DNA of 64,000 nt from Copromyces sp. CBS 386.78 (GCA_030685235.1 MU839116.1:248001-312000), one strand, 5' to 3'; positions 34,205 to 47,336 are shown, counted from the stretch's first letter. Notes: a model not told the origin generated them from the sequence alone. Numbers and translations: made by a program.

Positions 34205-37200
34205 CTACCTCCCTACAAAAGAAGTTTATAAAGCTTTAAACAATTTATTTAATATATATATATAAAATAATAGAATTTTACTTTAATCCTTATTTTCTAA
34301 CTCTTCGATCCGTAATTAAACGCCTACCATCTGTAATTGAGCGGCTACGTTATTATCTCCCTACTAGTAAGTCCTAGCCTCCAACCGTACTTCTACGTTC
34401 TTTATCGGGGGCCGCTTTCCCTACTAGACTTCTACTATTTTCCTAAACACTTTATAAAAAAATTCGTCTATCTTCCTTAAATCCTCTTTAAATAAGGGCT
34501 CGAATTCCCAGCTTACTACTTCGATTGTAAATTCCCGTATATCGGTTATAATTATTTATACTTTACGGCTAATTATAATAGTTGTTATAATGGCGTTAAT
34601 TTATTCCTTCAAATTAATAATACGCTTAGAACGTTTCGGGGACGGGGTTAAGGACGTTGTATAGCGTATTTAGGGTGCGGATAACGCTATATAGTATATT
34701 TAGGGTACTTAGGCCGGTATTAGGGCCCTCTATTTTAGGGCTAGAATCCGCTCTTAAAGTATAGTTTTAATTTTTAATTAAATCCGGACCGTTAGCGGGA
34801 TAAGTATTTTTAAGTAGTCGCGGTGAAAAGTAATAATAATTTCTCTTATTCCTTTAATATTATTAAAGGGTTCGTTAATAAGATTATAATACTTTTATTT
34901 TATAGTATAAAATTAATAACGGTTACTACTTCGTTAGAAATAATTTAATAAACTATTAAACTCTTACTCCGCTACCTCTTCGTAATTATCTATTCTAATT
35001 ATAACCCTACTTTCGTTAACTCGTATATCGCCTTACAATTCGGTTTAACTAAAGAAGCCTTCGCAATAGAATTTTACTATAGAAACGTAAAATATTAGCA
35101 AATACTTTATATTGGCCGGTAAAATAAGTTTAATGTTATAGGATCGTATTTAATCTACTTTAAAAGGGCCCTCTTATCGTAAATATAATTTATTGTACGG
35201 ACGGCTATTATTAAAATTAATCGTATTCAATAGAATTAAATTACCAGAGTAATATTTTAGTACGTTAGAACGGCTCTTGTTAATATTAATTTCGTAACGA
35301 TCTTATACTTTCTTAATTGAAATACGTATATAGTCCTATATAGCTTCGAAACGAATAAATAATTTGCTAGCCTTCAAATATTCTTTTTATTACGCTAGTG
35401 AAAAACCTTTGGAAGGTACGATTAAAACTAGTTTAATACCTATACGGGGGTAGAAGCTATAATTAATAAAGAAGGGAATTACGCCTATAATTTCTAATAC
35501 TATATTATTACCCGCGAACTCCGCTAATAGCAACCATCGTACCTAATCCGTTTATACCTAATTAATAAAAATACGCAAATATTATTCTATTTCTATATTA
35601 ATATATTCCGTTTAAATATTAGTCTAAGGGTAGAAAACGGAGTTTAATAGCCTTTTAATAGCTAAGCGCCTACAAATTGTAAATTGAAAAAGGGAAATAA
35701 ATTAAATACTACGGTCGGAAACGACGGTATCGGGTAAATTATAAAAGGTATAAATACAATCGATAAAACGGTTTATTAATTCTTCTGCTTCTATAATAAC
35801 GGTCAGGATATAATAATGTATCTTTATTAATCGGTCTACGATAATAGTAATATACTTAAATTTCTAACCTAAATATAAGTTTTCTAGTAATAGAAAAATA
35901 TAATTAACCGAAATATCCGTTTATAGTACGTAAGCTATAAATATAGGTTTAAAGTAGTTTACCTTAGTTCGTTGTAATACCTTTATTTTCGAATATACTA
36001 AGCAACCTTTATAATAGGTCTTAATAGCCTCTATTATATTTAATTAATATTAATATTTATTTATTTATACCCAAATTTTATTTTTATTTAAATAGCCGGC
36101 TATTAATAATAAATAGGCGCGGTAAATAAATAATAAATAGGTAGCGGTATTATTAAGGTCAATAAATACCCTCCTTCTATAATAGGCCTTACCTCCCGCC
36201 GTAAAATATTCGGCGAAGGCGACCCTAAGCTTCTTCCTAATATAAAAGCGCTATTTAATACGATTTAAGTCCTTCAAATAATTAACGGCTTCCTATATTA
36301 AAATTAATTAATTATAACTTTCATTAATAATATCGTTAGTTAATTTATCCAATTCCTCTAAAATATTTAAAGAAAAAAGGAATACTTTTTTATCGAAATC
36401 GAAATCGTTACCAATCGTTATAGCCGACAAAGAGAGGCAGCCTTCCTTAAAATAAATAAGGTTAATAAATTTATAATTTCTTACTTTTAGGCAATAATCG
36501 TTTATATTTAGAAGTATATCCTTTAACTTCCTACTAAATATATTAGGGCGGAAATTCTATAATCCTAATATATAGAGGATCGAAAAATTGAATTGTAATA
36601 AGAACTATAACTACCGTATATAATGGGGTATAAACTACTTATTTATCGTAAAGGTCTTTAAATTCTTATAATCTATAATAATATTAAAAGGTTATTAAGT
36701 ACCTTCTAATTTTAAACGCTATTCTTCCAATACTTTGATAATAGCGAAGAATTTTTTATTATAAATATTATAATTATATTCCGCTACCGAATACCGTACT
36801 AAGAAGTACGCAATTAAATAGAATTCGCTATTATCCCCGTATTAGGAAAGGGTGCCTCCAGAAGCCTAATTCGAAGTATTAGTTTTAACGACCGTCTTTT
36901 TAAACCAATCGTAGATCCGTAAGGTTAGTCCGCTAGTAAACGCGGCCTTTAAAGTTTTAAAAGCGGATTATTATATTATAATTTATACTTATTCCGCGTC
37001 TTTTTTCGTAAAGTCGTATAATAGTACCGCTATTATTGAAAAACCTTTAATAAAACGATAATAGAAATTAGCAAATCCTAAAAAATTCTATAGGAGTTTC
37101 TTTAATATTAAGGGTTACCAATTTATAATAACTTTAACCTTTACTAGATCTATTTTAATACCGCTGGGTATAATAATTAATTTAAAGTATTTGGTTTTCT

Positions 37201-40200
37201 TAATATAAAATTCGTATTTATCGATATTAACCTATAGGCTAACTTTCTCTAAGTAAGTAAAAATATTATTTATATACTTTTAATACTCTTCCTCATTATC
37301 CAAAAAAATAAGAATATTATTTAAATAAGCAATTACATAAATATCCAAAATATTATACAAAATATCGTTAACGTAATTCTAAAATATACTAAATATTCCC
37401 TATAAACCGAATAGGCAAATAAATAATTCAAATAAGCTAAAGTAAGTAATAAACGCCGTTAGCCATTCGTATCCTTCTATAATACAAATATAATTAAAAG
37501 TGGCGATAATATCTAATTTAATAAAAAATTTTACCTTATAAATAGCGTCAAAAGTTTCTTTAATTAAAGGAAGCGGGTAACGGCTTTTAAAAATAATATT
37601 ATTAATCCCCCTATAATCTACGCAAATCCTAATACCTCCGCCTAACTTCTATACTAATAGAATTTAGGAAGCGGCCTCTAATTATAAAGGATAAATAAAC
37701 CTATTACAAAAATTCTTGTCGATCTACTTCTTAATTATACTCAATTCGTTAGAATTAAACGCCTTTAACTTTATATAGAGCGCCTATTCTCCCGGGCGGA
37801 ATTCAATCTTAAAATTGTGAAAATAATAAGGGGGTAAGACCGTTATATTACAAAATTTAAAAATATCGAAATAATTCCAATATTATTTAAGAAATTTCTC
37901 CTTAATTTAAACATTGGTTTTAAATAATTTATTAGCTTTCTCGTAAAATTTAATTATATTTTCCTCTATAATATTAACAGCAAACTTAATAACTTTATAA
38001 TATTCGAAATCCTCGTCTATATTACTGCTAAAGTAAACGTATTTAGCGATCTTTATTATTCGGATAGTAACTTTAAATCCCTTACCAACATAAATATTAA
38101 TTTATAAATAATAACGCTTACTTAACAATTTCTTATATTTAATACCGTTATCGTCCTAAATCTCTTACTCCATCTCTAAGGTAAAGTTCGCTAAACCGCT
38201 AAATATATTATAATTGTAATTATATTTATCGTATTCAATTCCTATCCTTACCCTTCTATTAACAACGCCTTTATTATTTCTACGCTCCTTAAACTCTAGG
38301 GCGCCCCCTTCTACCTCTTTAACCCGGGCTTCCTCTTCCGCCCTAGCCTCTTCTAAAATTTTACATAATTCCGGGTACGAAATACAGAATACCCGTAAAT
38401 TATACTTCTCGTACAACTAATTAAAGCTAGCGGCCGTTATATCCCTAATATCCGTAAAATTAACTAATTCGTTTAAAAAATATATCTTATATATTACAAC
38501 GCAATAATAGGAGTCAGATCTTCGTTAGCCGGCTATAATACGGCAAATAGTAGGCTTAGTCCGCTTAAGAGCTTTAATAATAATATTCGCAATTAGGGCG
38601 GAATTTAAGGTAGTATCCGCAACTGGAACGGGATTAGGGGTAATATCGTCTTCAATAATATTAAAAACAGGGTCCGCAATTAGGGTATCAAAACCGACTA
38701 TTTCGGTTATACCTTATACAATTTCGTAATAACGCGTATAAATATATTTCTAAACCTTAAACGCGTATTGTAAAAAAAGTAATAAATCCGCGGGAAGGTA
38801 GCGGTTTATATAGTAATTAATAAAAGTAATAATACCATTTAACTATAATATTGTAAGGTTATAAAATTTAAACTACAGTATACCCAAAATAATAGGATAA
38901 TCGTCGGCCAAATTGTAAATTAATATAATAATCGTTTCTATATAATAACCGATCCGCAATTAGACTTTATAATAATAAATAATAAAATCCTTAAACATAT
39001 TATCTACTAAATATAAAGCCTTTAATTTAAGGAGTTTCAATAGCAGGATAATATAGTAAGCGGTAAAACTACAATTGATAAAAGCGAAAGCGGAATATTT
39101 ACTATTAATTAAAACGGTATACTTACTACGTTAATTATATAATTTATAAATAATTTAAATAGAGAGGAGGATAAAATTATTATTATAGTTATTTAAATTT
39201 AAATTTTTAAATTAAACTATTTCTAAATTTATTAAATTATTTACCTCCTCTTCTATTATTATAAACGACGGCCTCTCTAAGCAATTTAATAGAGAGGCGG
39301 TATATTTCCTACGCTATATTCTATAGGCTAGGCGGGAATTAAAGCGGGAGGTATAATAGGAGCGGCAGGCTTATTAATAACGACGGCGTTAATGTAAATG
39401 CCATTATTACTATTATTACTATAGCCGGTCTAACCTATAGCGGGTCTACTATAATTATTATTACCTCCTCTAGCGTAATAGTTATAACGTTCGTACTCCC
39501 TTTACTCTTTAAGGATACCGGTATTAATACTATTATAATATTCGTAAACGTAATAACTAATTTAGGCGTAGCGTTTATAAAATTTATTCTTTATACGGTA
39601 GTTAATAACCACTTTATTAATTATATAAGATAATTAAACGTTAATAGCGTTTATAGCGTCGAAATCTATAGTAATATTACTTTAATTAACAGTACGCTCG
39701 GGGGCAGTAGTATTACTAGTACTAATACCAGTCTTAAAATAAATATTAATTTTATTATACTAATCGCGCTCTTCTAAATTGGTAGCGAATTTATAATAGA
39801 AGGTAAACTATTTATTAAAATTATTATAAATCGGGGTATTTTACTAATAAACGATAATATTACGGATTTTATTCGTAATTTTTATTTTTAAATAATATAT
39901 CTTTATAGCGTTATTGAAATTGTATTTATTAATAATAATAATAAATTTATCTTCGAAATCGAATTATTTAATACCCTTAAATATTTTAAGGGATTCGAAG
40001 TCCCAACGTACTTCGAAAGTAAAGTCTATACGATTATACTTCGTACCGAAGTATTCGAAAAGGGCCTCCGCGCTTACCTACTTCTACTTCATTAGGTCTA
40101 CCTCTTTAATAATAAATATTACGTAGAGGGTTAAAGTCTTAAAAATATTACCGCCGAAATATAAAAAGATTTAAATAAATTTATAACGTTTATTTTAATC

Positions 40201-41123
40201 GAACTATTAGGCGTCCTAGAATTAATAAAACTAGATCTTATCTTTCTAATCCTAGAAAGCTTCAGCTCTTTTAATAATAAAAGTATCCTCACCGGTATAA
40301 ATAGCGGGGTCCTTACTAATATAAGACTTAGGGGTAATTATTTCTTCGTCGTTAAAGTTGGAGGCGGGGACGGAAGCGGGTATAGCGATTTTATCGCGAA
40401 CGGCTTTCTTAAAAGCCCTAATTTAAATTTCGGTAATCTTTTTAAATTTAATATTAATTTCGTTAGTTATAACGAAATTATTATAGAATTATTAGGCCTC
40501 TTATTGAAAGTTAGTAAACTCCTACTAAAAATTAGTAATAATACTTTCTTAATTAGCAATTTATTAGTAAATAGCTTCGAAAGAATCCTAAACAGCGCTA
40601 GCGAACGTATTAACTTAAATTAAAGCTATATAAATTAATTGAGTGAGAATAATAATAACGTAGGGAAAAGCAATATATTAAGCGAATTTAAAAGCGGTAT
40701 TAAAGACTTCCTCCGCGACTAAATTACTTAAATATTAGAGAACGGTACTATTAAAGGTTTCCGTAATATTTTCGAATAGTTATTCGTATTTAAAGCTGAT
40801 AATAGCGTTAATTGTAGAGATAGTAACGTCGAAATTAATAATAAGGGCCGCTATTTAAATAATTATAATTAGTGCTTACTACCTTATAGCGTAAATATTT
40901 ACCTATTACCTTATAGCGTAAACAGTATCCGTTAACTACTTTATAGCGATGAAAAAGAGGTCTATCGTAATACGACGAGAGAGAAATATATTGCGGTACG
41001 ATAAGAAAGAAATATATCGTAATGCGACGAAATTGCGGGCTCGTCGGAGATATTTACGACGGCGGCGGCGATAAATTTATTTTAAAGTGTACGCGCGTAG
41101 CGTAATAGAAAGGTACAATTAAT
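34205..41123 (-). pseudogene. Element B gag-pol remnant
   Basis: Degenerate minus-strand gag and pol of a gypsy element. Protease, RT, RNase H and integrase are each recognisable as stretches of several dozen residues broken by stops. The catalytic YLDD of RT reads YLNN and the protease aspartate reads Asn, all G-to-A changes of the coding strand. Gag lies to the right of about 39200 and is only inferred from position. The frame at 38416-38165 (83 codons) is a surviving open piece of this pol between protease and RT, not a separate gene. Confidence 0.85.
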
Positions 41124-41355
41124 TATTACGGGGTAGGATACCGTTGGGGGTGAGGTTAGATAAATGTAGTTATACGAAGAAGGAAAGTAAGAGGAGGGAG
41201 GAGTGCAGTCTGGATATAGGGTAGGCTATGCCGTACCCAAGATCTAGACCGAGGCCCACTGGTGCGTGCGTGCATGCAGTCCTATTGGCCAATGGCCAAT
41301 GGACTCGACCATGCAGTGCCCAGTGCTATGTGCCATTACAGGTAATCCTGTAATA
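41124..41355 (-). repeat. Right LTR of element B (232 bp)
   Basis: The outer (right) half keeps TG and CA dinucleotides and is the best-preserved part of the element; the left half carries RIP-type changes. Confidence 0.93.
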
Positions 41356-41360
41356 TTTTA
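41356..41360. repeat. Target-site duplication, right (element B)
   Basis: TTTTA, identical to 33968-33972. Confidence 0.9.
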
Positions 41361-44230
41361 AATATATAATATTCGATATTTATTAATAGATTAAATTTGT
41401 CTAAGATATTTATATAGTGATATATATAGTAGAAACTATCGTTAAAGGATTATTTTTAATTATTAATATAATTAATTATTAGTATAATATTAAGGTTAAA
41501 TATATTAAGTGCGATAACGAGTTTAATAATTAGTACATTAAAGATAAGCTAGTTATTCGCATTATTAATTTCGAACCTTCAATATTTAATATTTAAATTT
41601 AAAACGGTGGTACTAAACGCTTAGGGAATATAATTAAAGAAAAGGCGCGCGTTATAGTAAATAATTCTTATTTCCTTTATAACTTCTAATTTTAAATCGT
41701 TTTAATAGTAATTTACTTTACTAACCGATCGCCTAAATATTTTTATAATTGGAAGTTTTCTTACGAACGGTTTTATACTTTTATAACTTACTATAAAGGG
41801 GTATAAACTAATCCCCGGAAGTTCAATCTCAGCTATTTACCTATTTATAATTATAAAGTCTATATAATAATAAGAGTCGCTTAGAAAAAGGAGTAGCGAC
41901 GAAAGAAATTCTAATTAAAAGTATAAATCGGCTATTTCGTTGGCTATATTGCCTCGTCTATTTATTAAATTTAGAACCTGTAAGTAAACTGTATTATTTA
42001 TATTTATAATATATTGTTTAACGAGAATTCAATTTATTTAGGGAACCTTAACGAAATTAAGGAAGGGTTGAGGTTAATTAGTAATAAAATTTCTAATTTA
42101 CTTAATAAAGTCGACTACCTACTTTAATTATCTACGTAATATTTTAAACCTTTTAATACGATTTAAAATATAGAAGATAATAATTTTATTTAATTATTAC
42201 CGTCGCTCTTTAATAACGAATTATAAATACATAATAATAATATTATTAATTCTAATTTAATTAAATTTAATATTTAAAGTAAGATATCTTTCGACTTTAT
42301 ATTTAAATATCTTACCCCTCTAAATATATTATTAACCGCTCTCTCTATTAGTTTTATTATTGATTTATTAGAGCTTATCTCTTTCTCGACCTTCGAACTA
42401 TAGGAAGTTGCCTTTAACGCTAGGAAATTCGTTTAATTAGTAGGCTAAAAATAGGGTAAAGTTATTACGAAGGTAGAAATTAATTGTCTAATTACTAAGG
42501 GTAGCCGGCTAAATTCTATTAAATATTAAAATCTACCCCCTATTTTAAAGATTTATTACGATTTAGAATATTATAAATTAGGAGACCTTTTTAAATAAGT
42601 AGAAGAAATATATTTTAATAATTATAAGGAGATAAAGTTATAAGTAGAGGTTGATAAGGATATCCTTCGTACTAAAGGTATTACATTTTTAATTATATAT
42701 AAGTATATATATATAAATTCGATAAATACGGCCGTTTTTAGAAGGTAAAAGTTCGCTTTATAGTTAAAAGTAATTAATAATATTATTACGGGAAAGAAAC
42801 GTACGTTTTTATATTGGCTAATTGTTCTTTCTAATTTATTATCGTTTACGCCGTTAAATTTAACTTCGAACTTATTTAATATAATATTATAAATACTTTC
42901 GTTAACGCCTATTTTAATAAAGAGATTTATATATATATACCCCTTAAATATTAAAAGTATTATATAGTATTTAAATTATTTAAAGCCTTCTATAGTTTAT
43001 AACGTACTCTTTTACTTTAATAATGAAAATTTAATAATATTTTTAAAAATATAAATTTTTAATTATTATTCGAAAACCCGTATATTTTTAAATACGGTAG
43101 GATTTTAATCTTTTATTACGTTAATAATATTATATTTACTTTTAATTAGAAATTACGTAATAAAGTTAATTAAATAATAAAGAATTTAGAGGAAAAGTAT
43201 AAATTTATAGGGGGTAATAACTTCTAATAATATTTAAGTATTGAAATTATTCGAGATCGAGAGGTAGGATTAATCTAGTTATTTTAACGGGAATACGTTT
43301 ATAAAATTACTAAATTTATTAAGAATCCTTATACCTTCGCCTTTATTTTGATGAGTAACGAAGAATTTCTACCTTATAATGGTGTAATTACTTTCGATAA
43401 AATATAGGATTATTAAATTGTCGTCGGATTAATAATATATATTATAATAATTATTAGAGTAGATATTGCCTTTATAGCTAGCTATTTAATTTGCTATAAT
43501 TATAATCCTAATCCTTAATATTGTAAAATTATTAATAAAGTATTGTACTACTTTTAATTCTATTTAAATTTCTCTTTTTATTTTAGATTGTTATTAAAAT
43601 TTAAAATAGTTTTAAATACTTTATACGCCGATAATATATTAGATCGGAAAAGTTTATATAGCTTTATAATTAAATTATTTAGTAGTTTCGTCTACTAAAG
43701 TACTATTAAGTAGAAAACGGTATTAACCTTAATTACCGAAGTAGAATTACTATCGATTTTTAACGCTATAAAGGAAATTATTATTATTATACGTTTATAT
43801 AAAGAAATTAAAATTCCCTTCGATTAGGAAGTACTTGTAATCGGCTATAATAATATTTAAATAATTTATATTCTAACTATTAAAGTATTATAATTAATAA
43901 TTAAATTAAAGTATATCGATATTTATTATTATTAATTACGGTAGGAGATTATAAAAGGAAGGATTATAATCGAATATTTAGAAATAAAGAAAATACTAGT
44001 AAATAATTTAATAAAAATATTAGGATAGTTAGATTATAAGAAATTCCGGGAATTAATAGGGATAGCGAATACGCCGGCTCGAAAAGAGATAAGGATTAGG
44101 AAGGAAATTCCCGACGATATTCTAAAGGATATTTATAGTTTAATTAGGGAGATTGACGTACTAGAAGAGAGAAAATTATAAATAGCTTTACTTTTGCCTT
44201 ATTTTAAGAAGGTCTGTAAGTAAAGGGGTA
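41361..44230 (+). pseudogene. Element A integrase-RT-RNase H remnant
   Basis: Continues the copia pol after the insertion. Seen in broken plus-strand frames: the second integrase aspartate (CDNEF, 41510-41524), a GTKRLGN/IIKEKAR block near 41610-41650, RT palm with YVNN at 43117-43128 in place of YVDD, and the RNase H end (KYIDI near 43910, YLEIK near 43978, KKFRELIGIANTP near 44040-44075). Almost all changes from the family pattern are Gln or Trp to stop, Asp to Asn and Gly to Arg/Ser, as RIP produces. Confidence 0.88.
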
Positions 44231-44410
44231 TATTAAATTAAAGGGTAGATATTTAGGTTTCTAATTATATTTAATCTGGGTTAGTCGCCTAGCCCCTTAG
44301 ATTACTGGTTTCTAGGTCCCTCTGGGATACTCCAACACCCCCTAGACCTTCTGGGCGAGTCAGTTACATACACTCTTCAATCAATCAATTCTGCACAGTG
44401 ACATCTGACA
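44231..44410 (+). repeat. Right LTR of element A (180 bp)
   Basis: Starts TATTAAATTA (RIPped TG end) and ends TGACA. The last 60 bp or so keep C and G where the left LTR has T and A. Confidence 0.93.
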
Positions 44411-44415
44411 CTTAT
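44411..44415. repeat. Target-site duplication, right (element A)
   Basis: CTTAT, identical to 31483-31487. Normal base composition resumes at once. Confidence 0.92.
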
Positions 44416-46046
44416 CGTGACTTTCGTCCTTTGTTTACACTACTTCAACGACTCCATCACTTTCGGCCATCTTGCGGACTCGTCCGTTCACTTTCATTCG
44501 TCATGGAAATCTCATCCCGTTGCCCGAGGATCTCCGCAAATAAAGTTATTCATAGCATCTCCGGCGATCTCTTCAACGTGTCTCTGTTCTCACAAGGCGG
44601 TGAACTGGTAGCTGGTGATGCTATCGCGGTTAGCGCCATCGGTGAAGACCCTTAACTCGTCTCTCCAGCTCATGATCTTCACCTGGCAAGCCACTATCTT
44701 GGGCGAAAATTCCTCGTTTGAGAGCCATTTGAAGCATTCGGCTGCCTCTCTGGGCGGATGAGCAAATCAACGAGGCCAATTCGATGCTTCTCAATCGGCC
44801 GAAGGAGTCAGACCCTGGACTTGAGCCGCAGGCCTTACAGCCGTTCCCTTCTTCCACGAATTCTTTATTGGTTGAGATCTTCAGGTACCATCGGGCTGCC
44901 TCAGCCGCGCGGATGAGACGGTGCGTATATAACATCACATGGACTTCCCGAGTACAGACTGCCATGCCATGTCCCGAGTATTTCTTCAATGGCGAGCGTA
45001 TGTGTAGGCAAAACTTGCCAGGTCTTCTCCCAGGAGGAAGAGTAACAAGCATCGACAGCAGTTGATGCTTATGAAACTCACAGACACCCAAAGGTGGTAC
45101 CCTAGTGTTGTTGTATTCCAATACAAAGACGGACCCGAAACGACCACATCTCGTCCTGTTTGTGGTATTGGCATAATGCAGATGACCACCACGCCAGCCA
45201 AGCACTGAAGTATCTCGACATAGATGTGTTGGTCCATCCTTGCTGCAAATCCGGATAAAGAAACGGGTGCAAACCGGGGCCGGCATTGCATGCATCGGCT
45301 TCTTCACTGCGGAACGGTTATCCCTATGCGCAGCTGCCATTCCCGTCCCGACATACGTTTCGGTGGGATTACATGAATACTTAAGCATTTTCAACAATCC
45401 TTCTGATCATCTCGGACCAGTGTTGACACCAGGCAAAAGGTTCGTCCAAGCTACAATCAGTATTTGCAATGTGACGTCGTCGAGGCCAGGGGTGAGCTCA
45501 TGATAGCGGGGCTACCTACAAGGCCCCCCCCCAGGCAGGCTAGCAAGGCGCTCGCTTCAGCACCAATGACACGCGAGAATGGCGGTTGCGGCTGAGCCCA
45601 GGTGCCATTTGATCCGATATGCCAAACAGGCCATCGCCAGGGCAGGGCATTGGTGTCTGGTGACGGCGGTTGACAAGCCGAAAAGCGGGGATGCCTTGCT
45701 CGGATAATTGACGGCGTCAACTTTGGTTGAAGACTTTCAGCTGAGGACAGCTCGGGTAGCTCTCAAAGTTTTGTTGATATTGATGATCAGAACGGAAATA
45801 TAATGTCTCTGGATGAGAACAAAGAAAGAGGAATGAATTGGAATGAAAATGATGAAAGACGAACAAGGGGAACAGCGGGTTCTGGAAGCTCTCCGGAGCT
45901 AGGTAAGCAACAAGGCATGGCAAGGCAGCCACTTACAAGCTTCCAAATCCAGTGCGTCGTCATCAGCATCAAAGCGACAAGCCTCACGTCAGCCTGTCAG
46001 GTACAGCCCGCCACATCCACTTGGTACTTGGGCACCCCACACCTAT

Positions 46047-46104
<58 letters not shown>

Positions 46105-47336
46105 GCCAGGGGTAGCCAGTAGGAGACGTTGGACGATGTAGATCATGGTTCGTGGTGATGGAACGCCTGAATAACGAGACTGTATGGATGTGATGATGGA
46201 AGTAGAAAAGATGGGATGATGATCTCGGGAAGCGGGATGCAATGACACTTTATCCCTTCCCTTCCACTTCTTAACGCGATGTTGTGGTCGCATGTCCGTT
46301 TCCGGATGCCAGCCACCCAAAAAAGCCAACGCTAGAATCTGAAACCAAGGCCTGCAAGTGGTTGGTAGTCAACTGAAGCTGTCCCTCTCACCAAAGAGAG
46401 AACCAAAAGATCCACCAACCGCCGCATACCTTATATAAGCATGAACTGCCATGCCTCTCGTTCTTGAAGATCTCTTGTGGAAGATGATATCTCTTGATAG
46501 AGAAACAGTCGACTGCACCGCAACTCTGTTGAAATAGAAGACTCAAAGGCGGTCGGGGATTTCTAGTGTTTATGCACTACAAGATAGTGGAGCCTCTCTT
46601 CCTAAAGCGGATGGACGGCGGTCGAGGATACGGACAGGGACCCGCTGTTTTGCTGGTCTGGGCTTACATCCCGCTGCGGATCTTTACGACGCCAGAGATG
46701 GAGACGCCCGCTTTCCTGTTCCTCTCTTTCCAATTCTCGTCTTTTTGAGCCAGCCAGTCGTCTTCTTTCCTTCCCTTCTTCAAGGACGAACTCCCTCGAC
46801 CGACTACCTTATCTGCACGCATCTGGAATCGCGCAACTCTTTCTTTGACTGCTTTCTTCTTCACCTCTTTTGACCTCTTTTATGTTCCTAGACTAGACGT
46901 GGGTTGTTCTTGGTTGGCGTCTTGGCCAAGGCAGTGCCCGTCGTCCCCTCGTCTTCACTTCTCAAAACAAGTTTGAAGCCCATGTTCTACTGACCTGACT
47001 GACCTTCAACTCGGTCTTCTTTCTGTGTTTTTCTACCTACTCTTTTCTCTCTTCCATTCGCTTGGTCCGTCCACTGCCTATACAATTGCGACGACTCCCT
47101 TCAATCACTATCACACTGGCACCAACGATCACTAGATTACCTACCATCCCTCATTGTTACGCAAGGGAGAAGCCCAGCTTCCCAGCGCCAACCAACAAAA
47201 CCACACAAAGAAGAACAAAAGTTTCCCGAGTAAACATTTTCGCCAGACGTATATGATCAGGTTATGAGACAGCCTTCCTGTCGGCGATTGCAACCACACC
47301 ACCCAAACCACCACCAAAACGACAAACGCCGACAAG
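44416..47336. other. Upstream region of the C2 gene, no other gene recognised
   Basis: Normal-composition DNA. A 255-codon open frame (45397-44630, minus) has no recognisable domain and overlaps other open frames, so I leave it uncalled. The last 900 bp (about 46440-47336) are CT-rich with many ACC/CAA motifs and look like a long promoter and leader. A TTG microsatellite lies at 46049-46105. Confidence 0.45.
46049..46105. repeat. TTG trinucleotide microsatellite
   Basis: About 19 uninterrupted TTG copies. The open frames across it (polyL on one strand, polyN on the other) are not supported as coding. Confidence 0.95.

Larger units (their letters stand above)
33973..41355 (-). mobile_element. 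RIPped Ty3/gypsy LTR retrotransposon (element B), nested in A
   Basis: 7383 bp with 232-bp LTRs (33973-34204 and 41124-41355) and TTTTA duplications. Coding order on the minus strand, right to left: protease (LINS, formerly DSG-type, near 39107-39095; then an ILG motif further on), reverse transcriptase (YLNN at 37327-37316), RNase H (about 37000-36500), integrase (VVSD-type core and TEYIN-like block at about 35850-35550) and a C-terminal integrase tail near 35290-35000. The order PR-RT-RH-INT defines gypsy. A polypurine tract (GGGAGGTAG on the minus strand) abuts the left LTR at 34205. All frames are broken by many stops; composition shows RIP. Insertion split the integrase of element A, so B is the younger arrival. 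Confidence 0.92.
31488..44410 (+). mobile_element. RIPped Ty1/copia LTR retrotransposon (element A), host of a nested element
   Basis: Bounded by 180-bp LTRs (31488-31667 and 44231-44410) and a perfect 5-bp duplication CTTAT. The LTRs carry TG..CA ends in the better-preserved copy at each side. Without the inserted element B and one copy of its TSD, A is about 5.5 kb, the usual size for copia. On the plus strand, degenerate frames show copia order: integrase (AVDFF at about 33927-33941 and CDNEF at 41510-41524), then reverse transcriptase (about 42690-43140), then RNase H (about 43780-44080). A purine run (AAAGGGG) just before 44231 fits a polypurine tract. Every frame is full of TAA/TAG, CpA and TpG are nearly gone and CpG remains, the RIP signature. 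The element is dead. Confidence 0.93.

Noticed and set aside
34205..35000. Possible chromodomain at the end of element B integrase
   Set aside because: The frame is too degraded to align residues; I cannot support it.
38165..38416. 83-codon minus-strand open frame
   Set aside because: It is in the sense direction of element B, between protease and RT, and is only a surviving piece of its pol.
44630..45397. 255-codon minus-strand frame beside the retroelement
   Set aside because: No recognisable family and plain composition; checked as a possible gene broken by element A, but nothing on the left side (31040-31482) continues it.
45997..46329. PolyN/polyL open frames across the TTG array
   Set aside because: They are made by the microsatellite itself; there is no coding sequence around it.
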